This document shows, piece after piece, positions 50,518 to 59,082 of a stretch of DNA of 64,000 bases. Where the stretch lies: positions 223,252 through 287,251 of the forward strand of contig NZ_BOPO01000055.1 in the NCBI RefSeq assembly GCF_017312725.1, read 5' to 3'. The notes under the pieces were generated by a model, which had not been told where the DNA came from, searched no databases, and worked only from the letters and a program-made list of their open reading frames with translations. The DNA comes from Actinocatenispora comari. GTDB taxonomy: Bacteria; Actinomycetota; Actinomycetes; Mycobacteriales; Micromonosporaceae. Positions within the stretch are counted from its first letter, which is position 1. Each line of letters begins with the position of its first letter. Made by a program: the position numbers and the translations under genes.

Positions 50518-53027
50518 ATGGGTGTGCGCAGGTTACGGGTCGGGGTCCGGTGCGGGGCGGTGGTGGCAGGCGCGGCGCTGGTGCTCGGCGTGCTCCAGCC
50601 GGCCGGTGCGGCGCCGCAGCAGCACGGCAGGCAACACGGCGAGCTGCCGCTGACGCAGTACGTGAACCCGTTCATCGGCACCGCGGTCTCGTCGACCAGC
50701 GGGTACGCCGGGAATGTGAATCCGGGCGCGCAGGTGCCGTTCGGCATGGTCGACTTCGGGCCGGACACGCCGCGGACCAACTTCAACGGCTCCGGCGGCT
50801 ACCTCACCGGCGCCGACGCGACCGACGGCCGGATCAACTTCTTCAGCCTCACCCACCTCAACGGCCCGGGTTGCCCGGGGCAGGGCGTGGTCGGGATGAT
50901 GCCGGCGTCCACCCCGCAGGCGGTCGCCTCGGACACGGGCGTGCCGACCGGCGTCGGCTTCCAGACGGCGAACGAGTCGGCGTCGCCCGGCTACTACTCG
51001 GTGCGGCTGGACAACAAGGTCGGCGTGCAGTTGACGGCGACGACCCGCACCGGGATGGCGCAGTTCACCTACCCAGGCAAGGACTCCGGCTACTTCCCCT
51101 GGACACCCGGCTCAACGCCAACAGCAACATGGCCAGCACCGCCGGCAAGGTGTCGGCCGACAACACGGCGCTGAACATCGCCGACCACGGCCGGGTGCTG
51201 ACCGGCAAGACGGTCGCGCCGGCGTTCTGCACGCCGTACGGCACCCAGTTCAACTCCAACGTCTACTTCTACGCCGAGTTCGACAAGTCGCTGCGCGCCC
51301 AGCCGGCCGGCAGCACCCTCAACACGGTGCAGCACGGTGCGGCACTGCTGCAGTACGACCTGAGCGGCGCGGACCGCACGCTGACCATGCGGGTGGGCAT
51401 CTCCTCGGTCAGCGTGGCCAACGCGAAGCTCAACCTCGAGACCGAGAACGCGCGCTCGCGGTTCGCGCAGGTGCGCGGGCACGCGGACGCGGCCTGGAAC
51501 GCGCGGCTCAACAGCGTGCAGATCGACGAGGCGGCGCATCCGCAGCGCCTCACCGGCGCGCAGCGCGACAACCTGACCAAGTTCTACACCGCGCTGTACC
51601 GGGTGTTCGGCACGCCGACGATCTACTCCGACGTCAACGGCGACTACCGCAGCATGACCGCGACACCGCCGTACCCGAGCTCGGTCGACACCGCCGGGGG
51701 CGTGGAGGAGCGGCCGGTCGCGAACGTCGCCGACGACACGTTCACCCGCCCCGACGGCAGCACCGGGCACCCCCGGTACCACTACACGGGGCTGTCGATG
51801 TGGGACACCTACCGCTCCGACGCGCAGCTGTTGGCCATGCTGGCGCCGAGGGAGGCGAGCGAGGTGATGCAGTCGCTGGTGGTCGACGGCGAGCAGTGCG
51901 GGGCGTTCCCGCACTGGGTGGACGCCAGCGACGACTCGACGCCGATGGCCGGTGACAACGCCCTTCCCGTCCTGGCCGCCTCGTACAGCTTCGGGGCCAC
52001 CGACTTCGACGTGACCACCGCGGCGCGGCTGGTCAAGCAGTCGGTGTTCGACCCCACGAGCGCCTGCAACGGTCGGGCCAGCATGGCCAGCGCCCAGCGG
52101 TACCTCGCCGACGGCTACTACCCGGACACCACCTCGCCCAACATCGAGCAGTACGCCGTGGACCACGCCGCGGCCGCGTTCCTGTCGGCGTTGCCCGCCA
52201 GCGTGCGGTCCGACCCGAGTGTGCAGGTCAGCCAGGCCGACATCGCCACGCTCGACGACCGGGCCGGCTGGTGGCGGCACATCTTCGATCCGAACAACGA
52301 CACCATCGCCGCCCGCAAGCCGCCGACCAGTACCGGTGAGCCCGGTGAGCTGGAGGCCGGCTGGTACCACGAGTCGACCGAGCCGAACTACTTCTGGTCG
52401 TTCGGCTACGCCTGGCCGGAGCTGATCGACGCGATCGGCGGCAAGTCCGCGGCGGTGGACCGGCTCAACACGCTGTTCTCGGTGGACTCGGCGCTGACGA
52501 AGGTACCGACACTCCAGCAGCTCAACGGCGGCCAGGACTCCCAGGGCTTCTACATGGGCAACGAGATGGGATTCCCGGCCCCGTGGGCGTACAACTGGGC
52601 CGGCAAGCCCGCCTCGACGCAGTACGTCGTGCACCAGTTGCTGCACACCGCCTTCGGCACCGGCCGTGACGGGTTGCCCGGCAACGACGACATGGGCGCG
52701 GAGTCCAGCTGGTACGTGTTCGCCTCGCTGGGGATGTTCCCGGCCTCGCAGGCCGACGGTGGGCTGGCGCTGTCCACCCCGCAGTTCCCGTCCGCCACCG
52801 TGCATCTGGGCAACCACCGGCTGCGCATCCGTACCGACCGGGACGCCGCGAGCGCACCGTTCATCAGCTCGCTGCGCGCCGACGGCAAGAGCCAGGCCCG
52901 CTCGTGGCTGCCGCTGGACACGCTGCGCTCGACCAACACGCTTCGCTACACGCTCAGCAGCAGCCCGACCGCATGGGCGAGCACGGTGGCCCCGACCGGC
53001 CCGGTGGCGGCGAAGCCCGCGGGCTGA
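50518..53027 (+). pseudogene. Secreted GH92 alpha-mannosidase-like gene with a frameshift
   Basis: A signal peptide (residues 1-32, ending near AGAAPQ) and the GH92 N-terminal block YVNPFIGTAVSS, NVNPGAQVPFGMVDFGPDT are in one frame until about 51099. The remaining 1.9 kb continues in another frame with GLSMWDTYRSDAQLLAML, a GWYHESTEPNYFWSFGY block, and GLPGNDDMGAESSWYVFASLG, the GH92 catalytic-domain signature. The frame change falls at the CCCC run 51096-51099; inserting one base or deleting two restores the join (GYF to LDTRLNANSN). Everything else is intact, so this is a recent mutation, a sequencing error or, less likely, programmed frameshifting. Enzymes of this family trim alpha-1,2-mannose from glycans. 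Confidence 0.88.
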
Positions 53028-53085
53028 CCGTACCTGCAGGGAGCGCCTCGGCCGCGCCCACGGGCTCAGCCGGGGCTCTCACCGC

Positions 53086-53589
53086 CTACGGATTCTCGCT
53101 GAGATCGGTGGCGGGCTCGGTGGCGTAGCGCCGCATCGCCTGGATGCTCGCCGGTGGCGTCAGCGCCTGGCCGCTGGCGATCATGTCCTGCAGGTCGCGG
53201 AAGTACTGCACGTACAGGTCCGGCGTGAAGGTGCTGAGCATGGTGGCCGGCTCGTCGGTGACGTTGGCGAAGGTGTGCGGAGCGCCGGGCGGGACCATTA
53301 CCAGCGTGCCCGCCGTGGCGTCGTGGTCCTTGTCCGCGACGGTGAACCGCACCGTGCCGGAGATGACGTAGAAACCCTCGTCGTGCTGGGCGTGGCGGTG
53401 CTGCGGTGGTCCGGGGGTGTGCGGCGCGAGGACGGACTCGGCGAGCCCGAGGCGGTGTCCGGTGTTGCTGCCGTCTTCCAGGATGCGCAGTCGCGTGGTG
53501 CCCAGGACGATGGTCTCCCCGTCGCCCGGGCCGACCACCGAGACGGCGGGGTCGGCCGCCGGCCCGGTGGCTGTCGGTTCGTCGGTCAT
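53086..53589 (-). CDS. Cupin-domain protein
   Basis: 167 residues. The conserved cupin 1 motif is HRHAQHDEGFYVISGTVRF (HxH-E metal ligands) and cupin 2 is PPGAPHTFANV. The architecture matches small quercetinase-like or sensor cupins. The ATG at 53589 precedes MTDEPTATGPAAD; longer forms would cross the LysR operator. It diverges from LysR with 80 bases between, and its gene is the probable target of that regulator. Confidence 0.88.
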   Translation of the reverse strand: MTDEPTATGPAADPAVSVVGPGDGETIVLGTTRLRILEDGSNTGHRLGLAESVLAPHTPGPPQHRHAQHDEGFYVISGTVRFTVADKDHDATAGTLVMVPPGAPHTFANVTDEPATMLSTFTPDLYVQYFRDLQDMIASGQALTPPASIQAMRRYATEPATDLSENP

Positions 53590-53643
53590 GCCTCGATTCC
53601 ACTGCCAGGGCAGTGCCCCTGTCCAAGACCTATCCCGAGACCG

Positions 53644-53662
53644 CGATACCCGATGGGTATCG
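53644..53662. promoter_or_regulatory. LysR site of the ATAC-N7-GTAT type
   Basis: CGATACCC-GAT-GGGTATCG is a perfect palindrome with 8-base arms. It contains ATAC-N7-GTAT, the recognition geometry known for BenM/CatM/CbnR-type LysR proteins (a T-N11-A motif). It lies 7 bases upstream of the LysR ATG and 54 bases upstream of the cupin start, in the divergent region. Confidence 0.82.
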
Positions 53663-53669
53663 TCGCTGT

Positions 53670-54581
53670 ATGGAACTGCGGTCCCTGCGTTACTTCGTGG
53701 CCGTCGCCGAGGAGCTGCACTTCGGCCGGGCCGCCGCCCGGCTGCACCTGAGTCAGCCGCCACTGAGCCGTGCGATCAAGCAGCTGGAAACCGAGGTCGG
53801 CGCGGAGCTGTTCGTCCGTTCCCCCGCTGGTGTCACGCTCACCCCGGTCGGCGAGGTGTTGCTCGACGAGGCGCGCTCCCTGCTCGCCCGCGCCGACCAG
53901 GCGCGCGTACGCGTGGCCGCGGCCGCTGGTGCCGCCAGCATCACCGTCGGCATCCTCGGGGACAGCACCGATCCGCGGGTGACCCGGCTGGCCGTCGCCT
54001 TCCGCCGGCAGCACCCGCGCGTCGAGGTACGTGTCCGCGAGACCGAGCTGACCGACCCCACCTGCGGGGTGCACGCCGGGCTGGTCGACGTGGCGCTGAC
54101 TCGCCGGCCGTTCGACGAGACCGCCCTGACCGTACGGGAACTGCGCGCCGATCCGGTGGGCGCGCTGCTGCGGGCCGACGATCCGCTCGCCGGCCGCGAC
54201 AGCCTGAAGCTCGCCGACCTGGCCGACCGCCGCTGGTTCCGGTTTCCGGAGGGCACCGACCCCCGCTGGCAGTCGTACTGGCACGGTGGACAACGTCGCG
54301 AGGGCCCGGTGGTGCGCACCGTCCAGGAGTGCCAGCAGGCCGTTCTCTGGAACGGCACGGTCGGCATGACCGTCCTGGACCACGAACCCGCCGACGGACT
54401 CGCGGTGGTGCCACTGATCGACATGCCACCCAGCCGCGCGGTGGCCGCCTGGAACCAGCGGCACACCAGTCCGCTGATCCGCTCGTTCTTCCAAGCCGCG
54501 ACCACCGCCTACGCGGGTGGCACGGCGCACACGGGCGCCGCCGGCGCCCCTTCCCTTCCCTCCGACCCGTCGCGGGTGTAG
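53670..54581 (+). CDS. LysR-family regulator (BenM/CbnR-like subgroup)
   Basis: 303 residues. MELRSLRYFVAVAEELHFGRAAARLHLSQPPLSRAIKQLE is the N-terminal HTH of the subgroup that controls aromatic and chloroaromatic catabolism. The effector domain follows from about residue 90. The ATG at 53670 is directly downstream of the palindrome. It probably autoregulates and controls the divergent cupin gene. Confidence 0.92.
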   Translation: MELRSLRYFVAVAEELHFGRAAARLHLSQPPLSRAIKQLETEVGAELFVRSPAGVTLTPVGEVLLDEARSLLARADQARVRVAAAAGAASITVGILGDSTDPRVTRLAVAFRRQHPRVEVRVRETELTDPTCGVHAGLVDVALTRRPFDETALTVRELRADPVGALLRADDPLAGRDSLKLADLADRRWFRFPEGTDPRWQSYWHGGQRREGPVVRTVQECQQAVLWNGTVGMTVLDHEPADGLAVVPLIDMPPSRAVAAWNQRHTSPLIRSFFQAATTAYAGGTAHTGAAGAPSLPSDPSRV

Positions 54582-54634
54582 GGCTCGAACTCCCGGCGTC
54601 CCGGCCCGCCTCTGAGCTGCCAGGTCGCCGCCTG

Positions 54635-55546
54635 TCAGGCAGGATCGAGGATGCGGCGCAGTTTCTCGGCCCGGGCCTGGCTGGCGTCATCGCCCTGCTC
54701 GAAGTGACCTACCGCGGCAGCAACGACCTTCCGGCAGGCCGCGTTGCCGCCAAGCCGCCACTCCACCAGGTAGCGCATCAGCGCGTCCGCGGCGGCGTCG
54801 CGGTGCGCGCACGCCGGGTCCTGCGCCAGGCGGGCCGCGATCTGCACCGACAGCAGGTGCCCGTCGCCGGTCAGCCGCTTACTCAGGGTATGCAGCCGAA
54901 GCAGCGCACTGTCGATCTCCCAACTCGTGACGTGGGTGATGTCCGGTGCGCCGCCCAGCGACTCGGCCGCGTTGTACGACGAGGTACTCGTCGTCCACCA
55001 GCTCTGGTGATCGCGCAGCGTCTGGTAGATGTACTCGACGCTGGTCTGGTCGCCGACCTCCACCAGCGACCTCAACGCCAGGTACGACGGGTGCTTGACG
55101 AGGAGGGCGCCAAGCTCTGCCAACGCGTGCTCATCACCGGCCTGTACCAGCATCTTCATGGCCTCGTGCGAGTTGTACTTCGTCACGCAGGCTCGCAGGT
55201 GCTCGGCCGCGCGGGGGTCGCCGGTGTTCAGCAACGCCCGCAGGCCGTCCAGAGAGTTGTTGTCGACCCTGGTCAGGAAGGCGTCCAGGGCATCCGCGGA
55301 ACGCGGGTCGCGAAGCTGGGCGAGCTTGCGGGTGGCGCAGTTGCGCACGCTGCTGTCCCGGGAGTCGAGCTGCCGGCAGACCTGGCGCACGACGCGCAGC
55401 GGAACCTCGGTCACCTGGCCCTTTTCCAGCCGCTTGGTGCAGCCGTCACAGAACATCAGTGGGGCCATTCTGAGCCCGACGCGGGTGGCGTGCTGGTCGC
55501 GCTTCCCGCAAAGCTGACACCGCACCCGAGGTACACCCGCGCCCAT
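54635..55546 (-). CDS. Zinc-finger and HEAT-like repeat protein (hypothetical)
   Basis: 303 residues. The N-terminus has two paired Cys motifs, CQLCGKRDQ and FCDGCTKRL (C-x2-C spaced by about 20 residues), a treble-clef-like zinc site. The rest is helical repeat: VRNCATRKLAQLRDPRSADALDAFL, GLRALLNTGDPRAAEHLRACV, AMKMLVQAGDEHALAELGALLV and LRSLVEVGDQTSVEYIYQTL, each about 35 residues in HEAT style. It probably mediates protein contacts. No family assignment beyond that. Confidence 0.68.
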   Translation of the reverse strand: MGAGVPRVRCQLCGKRDQHATRVGLRMAPLMFCDGCTKRLEKGQVTEVPLRVVRQVCRQLDSRDSSVRNCATRKLAQLRDPRSADALDAFLTRVDNNSLDGLRALLNTGDPRAAEHLRACVTKYNSHEAMKMLVQAGDEHALAELGALLVKHPSYLALRSLVEVGDQTSVEYIYQTLRDHQSWWTTSTSSYNAAESLGGAPDITHVTSWEIDSALLRLHTLSKRLTGDGHLLSVQIAARLAQDPACAHRDAAADALMRYLVEWRLGGNAACRKVVAAAVGHFEQGDDASQARAEKLRRILDPA

Positions 55547-55696
55547 GGCATGACCATAGCCGCATCTCGGTCACGGCTCAACGCCGGCGTGGTCGGTCCC
55601 GGTGGGCGGCCCGCGGCGCGGTCGCGTTGCCGCGCACGTCGTCCCGTCGCGGCTGGCCCGCCGCGCTACCTGCCCGGGGGTTGTCGGTGGAATGCA
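55547..55696. other. Start of a 464-base intergenic region
   Basis: GC-rich with no supported gene up to the candidate promoter at 55697. It separates the divergently oriented HEAT-like gene and the esterase gene. Confidence 0.5.
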
Positions 55697-55725
55697 TTGC
55701 AAGCATGTTGCGATAGCAGTACTTT
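55697..55725 (+). promoter_or_regulatory. Candidate sigma-70-type promoter
   Basis: TTGCAA (55697-55702) and TACTTT (55720-55725) are separated by 17 bases, in one of the most AT-rich patches of the area. It points towards the small ORF at 55770 and the esterase at 56011. Each hexamer matches its consensus at four of six positions. Confidence 0.45.
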
Positions 55726-55769
55726 CGCCACAAAGAGGATCTATCGACTGGTCGGTCAGGTGGCTCGAC

Positions 55770-55937
55770 ATGGGTGAGATCCGGTGGTGGTTCGAGCGTC
55801 GCTCCCGCTCGGGCGTCGTGGAGGTGGCTTCCCGCGTGCGCGTCGGTCACGGAGCCCGAGGACGACGCAGACCCACCCCCGGACCATCCGGCGCAGGGCC
55901 CGATGGTGTCGGAGACGCTCGCCTGACCGTCCATTGA
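55770..55937 (+). CDS. Possible small basic protein (hypothetical)
   Basis: 55 residues, MGEIRWWFERRSRSGVVEVASRV followed by an Arg/Gly/Pro-rich tail. It lies downstream of the candidate promoter at 55697 and has AGGTGG about 6 bases upstream. It has no recognised family, and low-complexity sequence makes chance likely. Confidence 0.25.
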   Translation: MGEIRWWFERRSRSGVVEVASRVRVGHGARGRRRPTPGPSGAGPDGVGDARLTVH

Positions 55938-56010
55938 GGACCGTCTCGCGTGTGGTAAGCCCAGATCCTCGGCTCCACGAAACGCAGGACTGCGTGAGGG
56001 GAGCACCCAG

Positions 56011-57669
56011 ATGGCCCACTTACCCGACGACAAACGCCGGTGGCGACCGGGTACCACGATCGCCGCCGCCGGCATCGCGGTGATCACCGCGCTCGCGCTG
56101 GCGGTACCGGCACTGTGGACGCGCTCGCAGCACGGCGCCGCCGCCCCGTCGTGCACCTCCGGCACCACCGTGGCCACCGCGGACGGCCCGGTCTGCGGCA
56201 CCAGCGCCGATGGCGTGACCTCGTACCAGGGCGTCCCGTACGCGGCGCCGCCGGTCGGTGCCCTTCGCTGGCGGCCGCCGCAGCCGCACCAACCGTGGAG
56301 CACGACGCTGCCGGCGACCCAGCCCGCCAAGAGCTGCCCGGAGCCCAGCGTGGCCGGCGCCGACACCAGCGAGGACTGCCTGTACCTGAAGATCGAGAAA
56401 CCGGCCGACGCCAAGCTCGGTGAGCATCTGCCGGTGATGTACGAGTTCCACGGCGGCGGGTTCCTGGGGGAGAACCGTACCGACCAGGGCGAGAACCTGG
56501 TGCGCACCGGGCGGGTCGTCTACGTGTACGTCGGCTACCGGCTGGGCGTGCTCGGTTTCCTCGCGCACGCGGCGCTCGGCGAGCACTCCGGCGACTACGG
56601 CCTGCAGGACCAGCAGGCCGGGCTGCGCTGGGTGCAGCGCAACATCACGCACTTCGGCGGCGACCCGCACAACGTGACGGTCTTCGGCGAGTCGGCCGGC
56701 GGCGCGAGCGTCTGCGACCAGGTCGCCTCGCCCACCGCGAAGCGCCTGTTCCAGAAGGGAATCAGCGTCAGCGGCTTCTACAACTACGAGAACAACACCA
56801 TCTGGTCGAAGGCCGACTGCAAGTCCACGTACTACACCGAGTCGCAGGCGCAGCGCACCGGCGCCCAGTTCGCCGCGAAACTCGGCTGCGACCACGGGGA
56901 CGTCGCGGTGTGCCTGCGCAAGGTGCCCGTCGCCACGCTGGTGGACAAGGGCGGCCAGTTCGTCGATCCGACCGCGGGCGGCACGATCGGCCCGATCGTC
57001 AACGGCACCACGCTGACCATGTCGCCGGCGAAGGCGTTCGCCACCGGTCACGTCAACCACGTCAGCCTGATCACCGACGTGGGACGCGACGAGTTCAACG
57101 GCGGCATCTATGCGAACCAGCCCGGACTGCACACCGTGGTCGCCGACACGCCGGCGCAGTACCGGCAGCTGACCACCGAGCAGTTCGGTCGGCTCGCCCC
57201 CACGGTGCGGCGGCTCTACCCGCTCAGCCGGTACTCCTCGCCGTTCATCGCCTACCGCACGATCATGGCCGACTCGGCGTCGGTGTGCCCGCTGCTGACC
57301 GCCAACGACAACCTGGCCCGGCACATCCCGCTCTACGCCGACCTGGACGAGGACGCCGACAACCCGGCGCACGAGATCACCGCACCGGTCGGCGCCGTAC
57401 ACAGCGGGACCAACCTGCTCGTGCACTACCCGTCCGGAAAGCTGGATCCCAACCAGGCCGCGCTGCAGGACCAACTGCTCGCCGAGTGGACGAGTTTCGC
57501 CCGCACCGGCAACCCGGCCGCCGCGCACAGCCCGACCTGGCCACGCTACGACCGGCAGCACCAGCAGGTCCTGTCGATACGCCCAGCCGGCGCGAGCCTG
57601 TTGATCCCCACCCAACAACTACGCGACCAGCACCACTGCACGTTCTGGACTCATACAACGCACTACTGA
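56011..57669 (+). CDS. Type B carboxylesterase (para-nitrobenzyl esterase-like), secreted or anchored
   Basis: 552 residues. An N-terminal hydrophobic segment (about 14-36) acts as signal or anchor. The carboxylesterase domain starts near residue 48 with VCGTSADGVTSYQGVPYAAPPVGALRWRPP. SEDCLYLKI, the oxyanion EFHGGGFLG and the nucleophile elbow GESAGGASVCDQ with S228 are present; DVGRDEFNGG holds the acidic-residue region, and the catalytic His is in AVHSGTNLLVHY or nearby. Cys pairs suggest extracellular folding. A terminator hairpin follows. Confidence 0.9.
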   Translation: MAHLPDDKRRWRPGTTIAAAGIAVITALALAVPALWTRSQHGAAAPSCTSGTTVATADGPVCGTSADGVTSYQGVPYAAPPVGALRWRPPQPHQPWSTTLPATQPAKSCPEPSVAGADTSEDCLYLKIEKPADAKLGEHLPVMYEFHGGGFLGENRTDQGENLVRTGRVVYVYVGYRLGVLGFLAHAALGEHSGDYGLQDQQAGLRWVQRNITHFGGDPHNVTVFGESAGGASVCDQVASPTAKRLFQKGISVSGFYNYENNTIWSKADCKSTYYTESQAQRTGAQFAAKLGCDHGDVAVCLRKVPVATLVDKGGQFVDPTAGGTIGPIVNGTTLTMSPAKAFATGHVNHVSLITDVGRDEFNGGIYANQPGLHTVVADTPAQYRQLTTEQFGRLAPTVRRLYPLSRYSSPFIAYRTIMADSASVCPLLTANDNLARHIPLYADLDEDADNPAHEITAPVGAVHSGTNLLVHYPSGKLDPNQAALQDQLLAEWTSFARTGNPAAAHSPTWPRYDRQHQQVLSIRPAGASLLIPTQQLRDQHHCTFWTHTTHY

Positions 57670-57675
57670 CTCACG

Positions 57676-57705
57676 CCGTGCGGGCGCGATGGTGCGCCCG
57701 CACGG
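57676..57705. terminator. Hairpin terminator after the esterase gene
   Basis: Perfect 12-bp arms CCGTGCGGGCGC (57676-57687) and GCGCCCGCACGG (57694-57705), 6-base loop, starting 7 bases beyond the esterase stop. The converging hydrolase gene ends 100 bases further on. Confidence 0.78.
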
Positions 57706-57808
57706 TCACCGCGCCCACGGATCATTGACCGGTCGAGTCATACAGACCGGGCGCCGCTACATGCTGGGCTGAGGAATCAGCGGCGGCACGTGAAGGATCA
57801 GTGCCTGG

Positions 57809-58660
57809 TCAGCTGGCCGTTGGGTTGGCCTGGACTGCGGTGCGCAGCACCGCAGCGAACTGTTCCGGTGCGTCCAACCACGGACTGTGCCCGGCGTTCG
57901 GGAGGATGCTGACCTCGCAGCCCAGTTGTTCTCCCAGGCGTCGCAGGGCATCAGCGGGGCGGCTGTCGCCGGCACCGCCGATGATCACGGCGCCGGGCGG
58001 CAGGTGCTCACGCAGTTCGTCCACATGGGCTTCCAGCGGGTCGATCTTCTTGGCGGCGTTGAGCTGGGCGTTCATCGTGTAGTTGACCGGCCGTAGCGTG
58101 TGAGCTGATGCGAGCGCCCACTCCCAGGCCCGAGTCTGGTCGGCGTGATCGGTGAACCATGAGAGGGTGAGGTACTCGATCTCTTCGCTCTCCGTGCGCG
58201 ACTCGATCGCCTCGAGTTCGTCGAGCCTTGCCTGCTGCTCGTCAGTACGCCTCGCCCGTTGCGCGGCTTGGTCGGCTTCTCGCCACGGGTCCAGGAAGGG
58301 CCCGGCGATCTGAACCAGACCGGCCACCCGCTCAGGATGGGCGAGCAGGAAGTAGCTGGCCATGTTGGTGCCGAACGAATGGCCCATCAACACCACCCGG
58401 TCGTGCCCCCACGCATCGAGCAACGACGCCAGGTCTCGAACGTGGCGGTCGATGGTGTGTTCTCCCTGCCAGGGCGAATCGCCGGTGCCGCGCTGGTCGT
58501 AGCGATGGATCAGACACAGGTCGTCGATCATGTGTGCGACCGGTGCGAGATAGTCGGGGAGGCCCGGCCCACCGTGCAGCAACACCGCGGGGAATCGCTG
58601 AGAGACCGTGGAGCCCGCAGTCCAGGTGCGTAACCGCACCTTGTCGTCCATCTCGATCAT
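57809..58660 (-). CDS. Alpha/beta hydrolase, proline iminopeptidase-like
   Basis: 283 residues. The oxyanion HGGPG lies near residue 30, RYDQRGTGDSPW follows, and the nucleophile elbow is GHSFGTNMA. The C-terminal acid and histidine are in GAGDSRPAD and NAGHSPWLD. These match the prolyl aminopeptidase/S33 family, though esterase activity is equally possible. The ATG at 58660 and a GTG at 58672 are both without a clear ribosome site; the start is uncertain by four codons. Confidence 0.85.
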   Translation of the reverse strand: MIEMDDKVRLRTWTAGSTVSQRFPAVLLHGGPGLPDYLAPVAHMIDDLCLIHRYDQRGTGDSPWQGEHTIDRHVRDLASLLDAWGHDRVVLMGHSFGTNMASYFLLAHPERVAGLVQIAGPFLDPWREADQAAQRARRTDEQQARLDELEAIESRTESEEIEYLTLSWFTDHADQTRAWEWALASAHTLRPVNYTMNAQLNAAKKIDPLEAHVDELREHLPPGAVIIGGAGDSRPADALRRLGEQLGCEVSILPNAGHSPWLDAPEQFAAVLRTAVQANPTAS

Positions 58661-59082
58661 GGTCACGGTCACGGACGTGAGTATTGCCTACCGCGCCGGA
58701 CGGTGGCAGACCGAGGCTGTTGCAGGAGCAGGTGTCCTGACGCGTTTCGCGCGCCTCTACGCGACGGACCGGGTGACTGCGCTCGACGTCGCCGTTCCAG
58801 CCGTCGTCGACGGCGCTCTGCCAGAGGGCGATGCCGACGAGCGCACCGAGCGCACCGAGCGCGCCGGAGATCAGGCGCATGGCTGCCACCGACGGTCCGG
58901 ACCACTCGTGGCCGAACAGTTGGGCACTCGCCGATCCTGAACGGCAGATTCGCAGGATGGCGGCCGGTCCGCGGCACCGCGTGATCTGAGGACCGTCCGT
59001 CGCCGGTGGTGGTGGATCGGCCGTGATTTCGCGGTCGATCCGGGCGATCGTGGTTGGAACGGCTCATACATCATGGTCGGTT
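58661..59082. other. Divergent region between hydrolase and NACHT genes
   Basis: About 420 bases. The word GAGCGCACC occurs three times in tandem (58839-58865, last copy GAGCGCGCC). A minus-strand membrane-like peptide (MRLISGALGALGALVGIALWQ) could be read across it but has no ribosome site. No firm gene. Confidence 0.45.

Noticed and set aside
58713..58889. Minus-strand membrane-like peptide MRLISGALGALGALVGIALWQ
   Set aside because: No ribosome site, and the frame runs on as low-complexity into the hydrolase gene. The hydrophobic part comes from a 9-bp repeat (GAGCGCACC).
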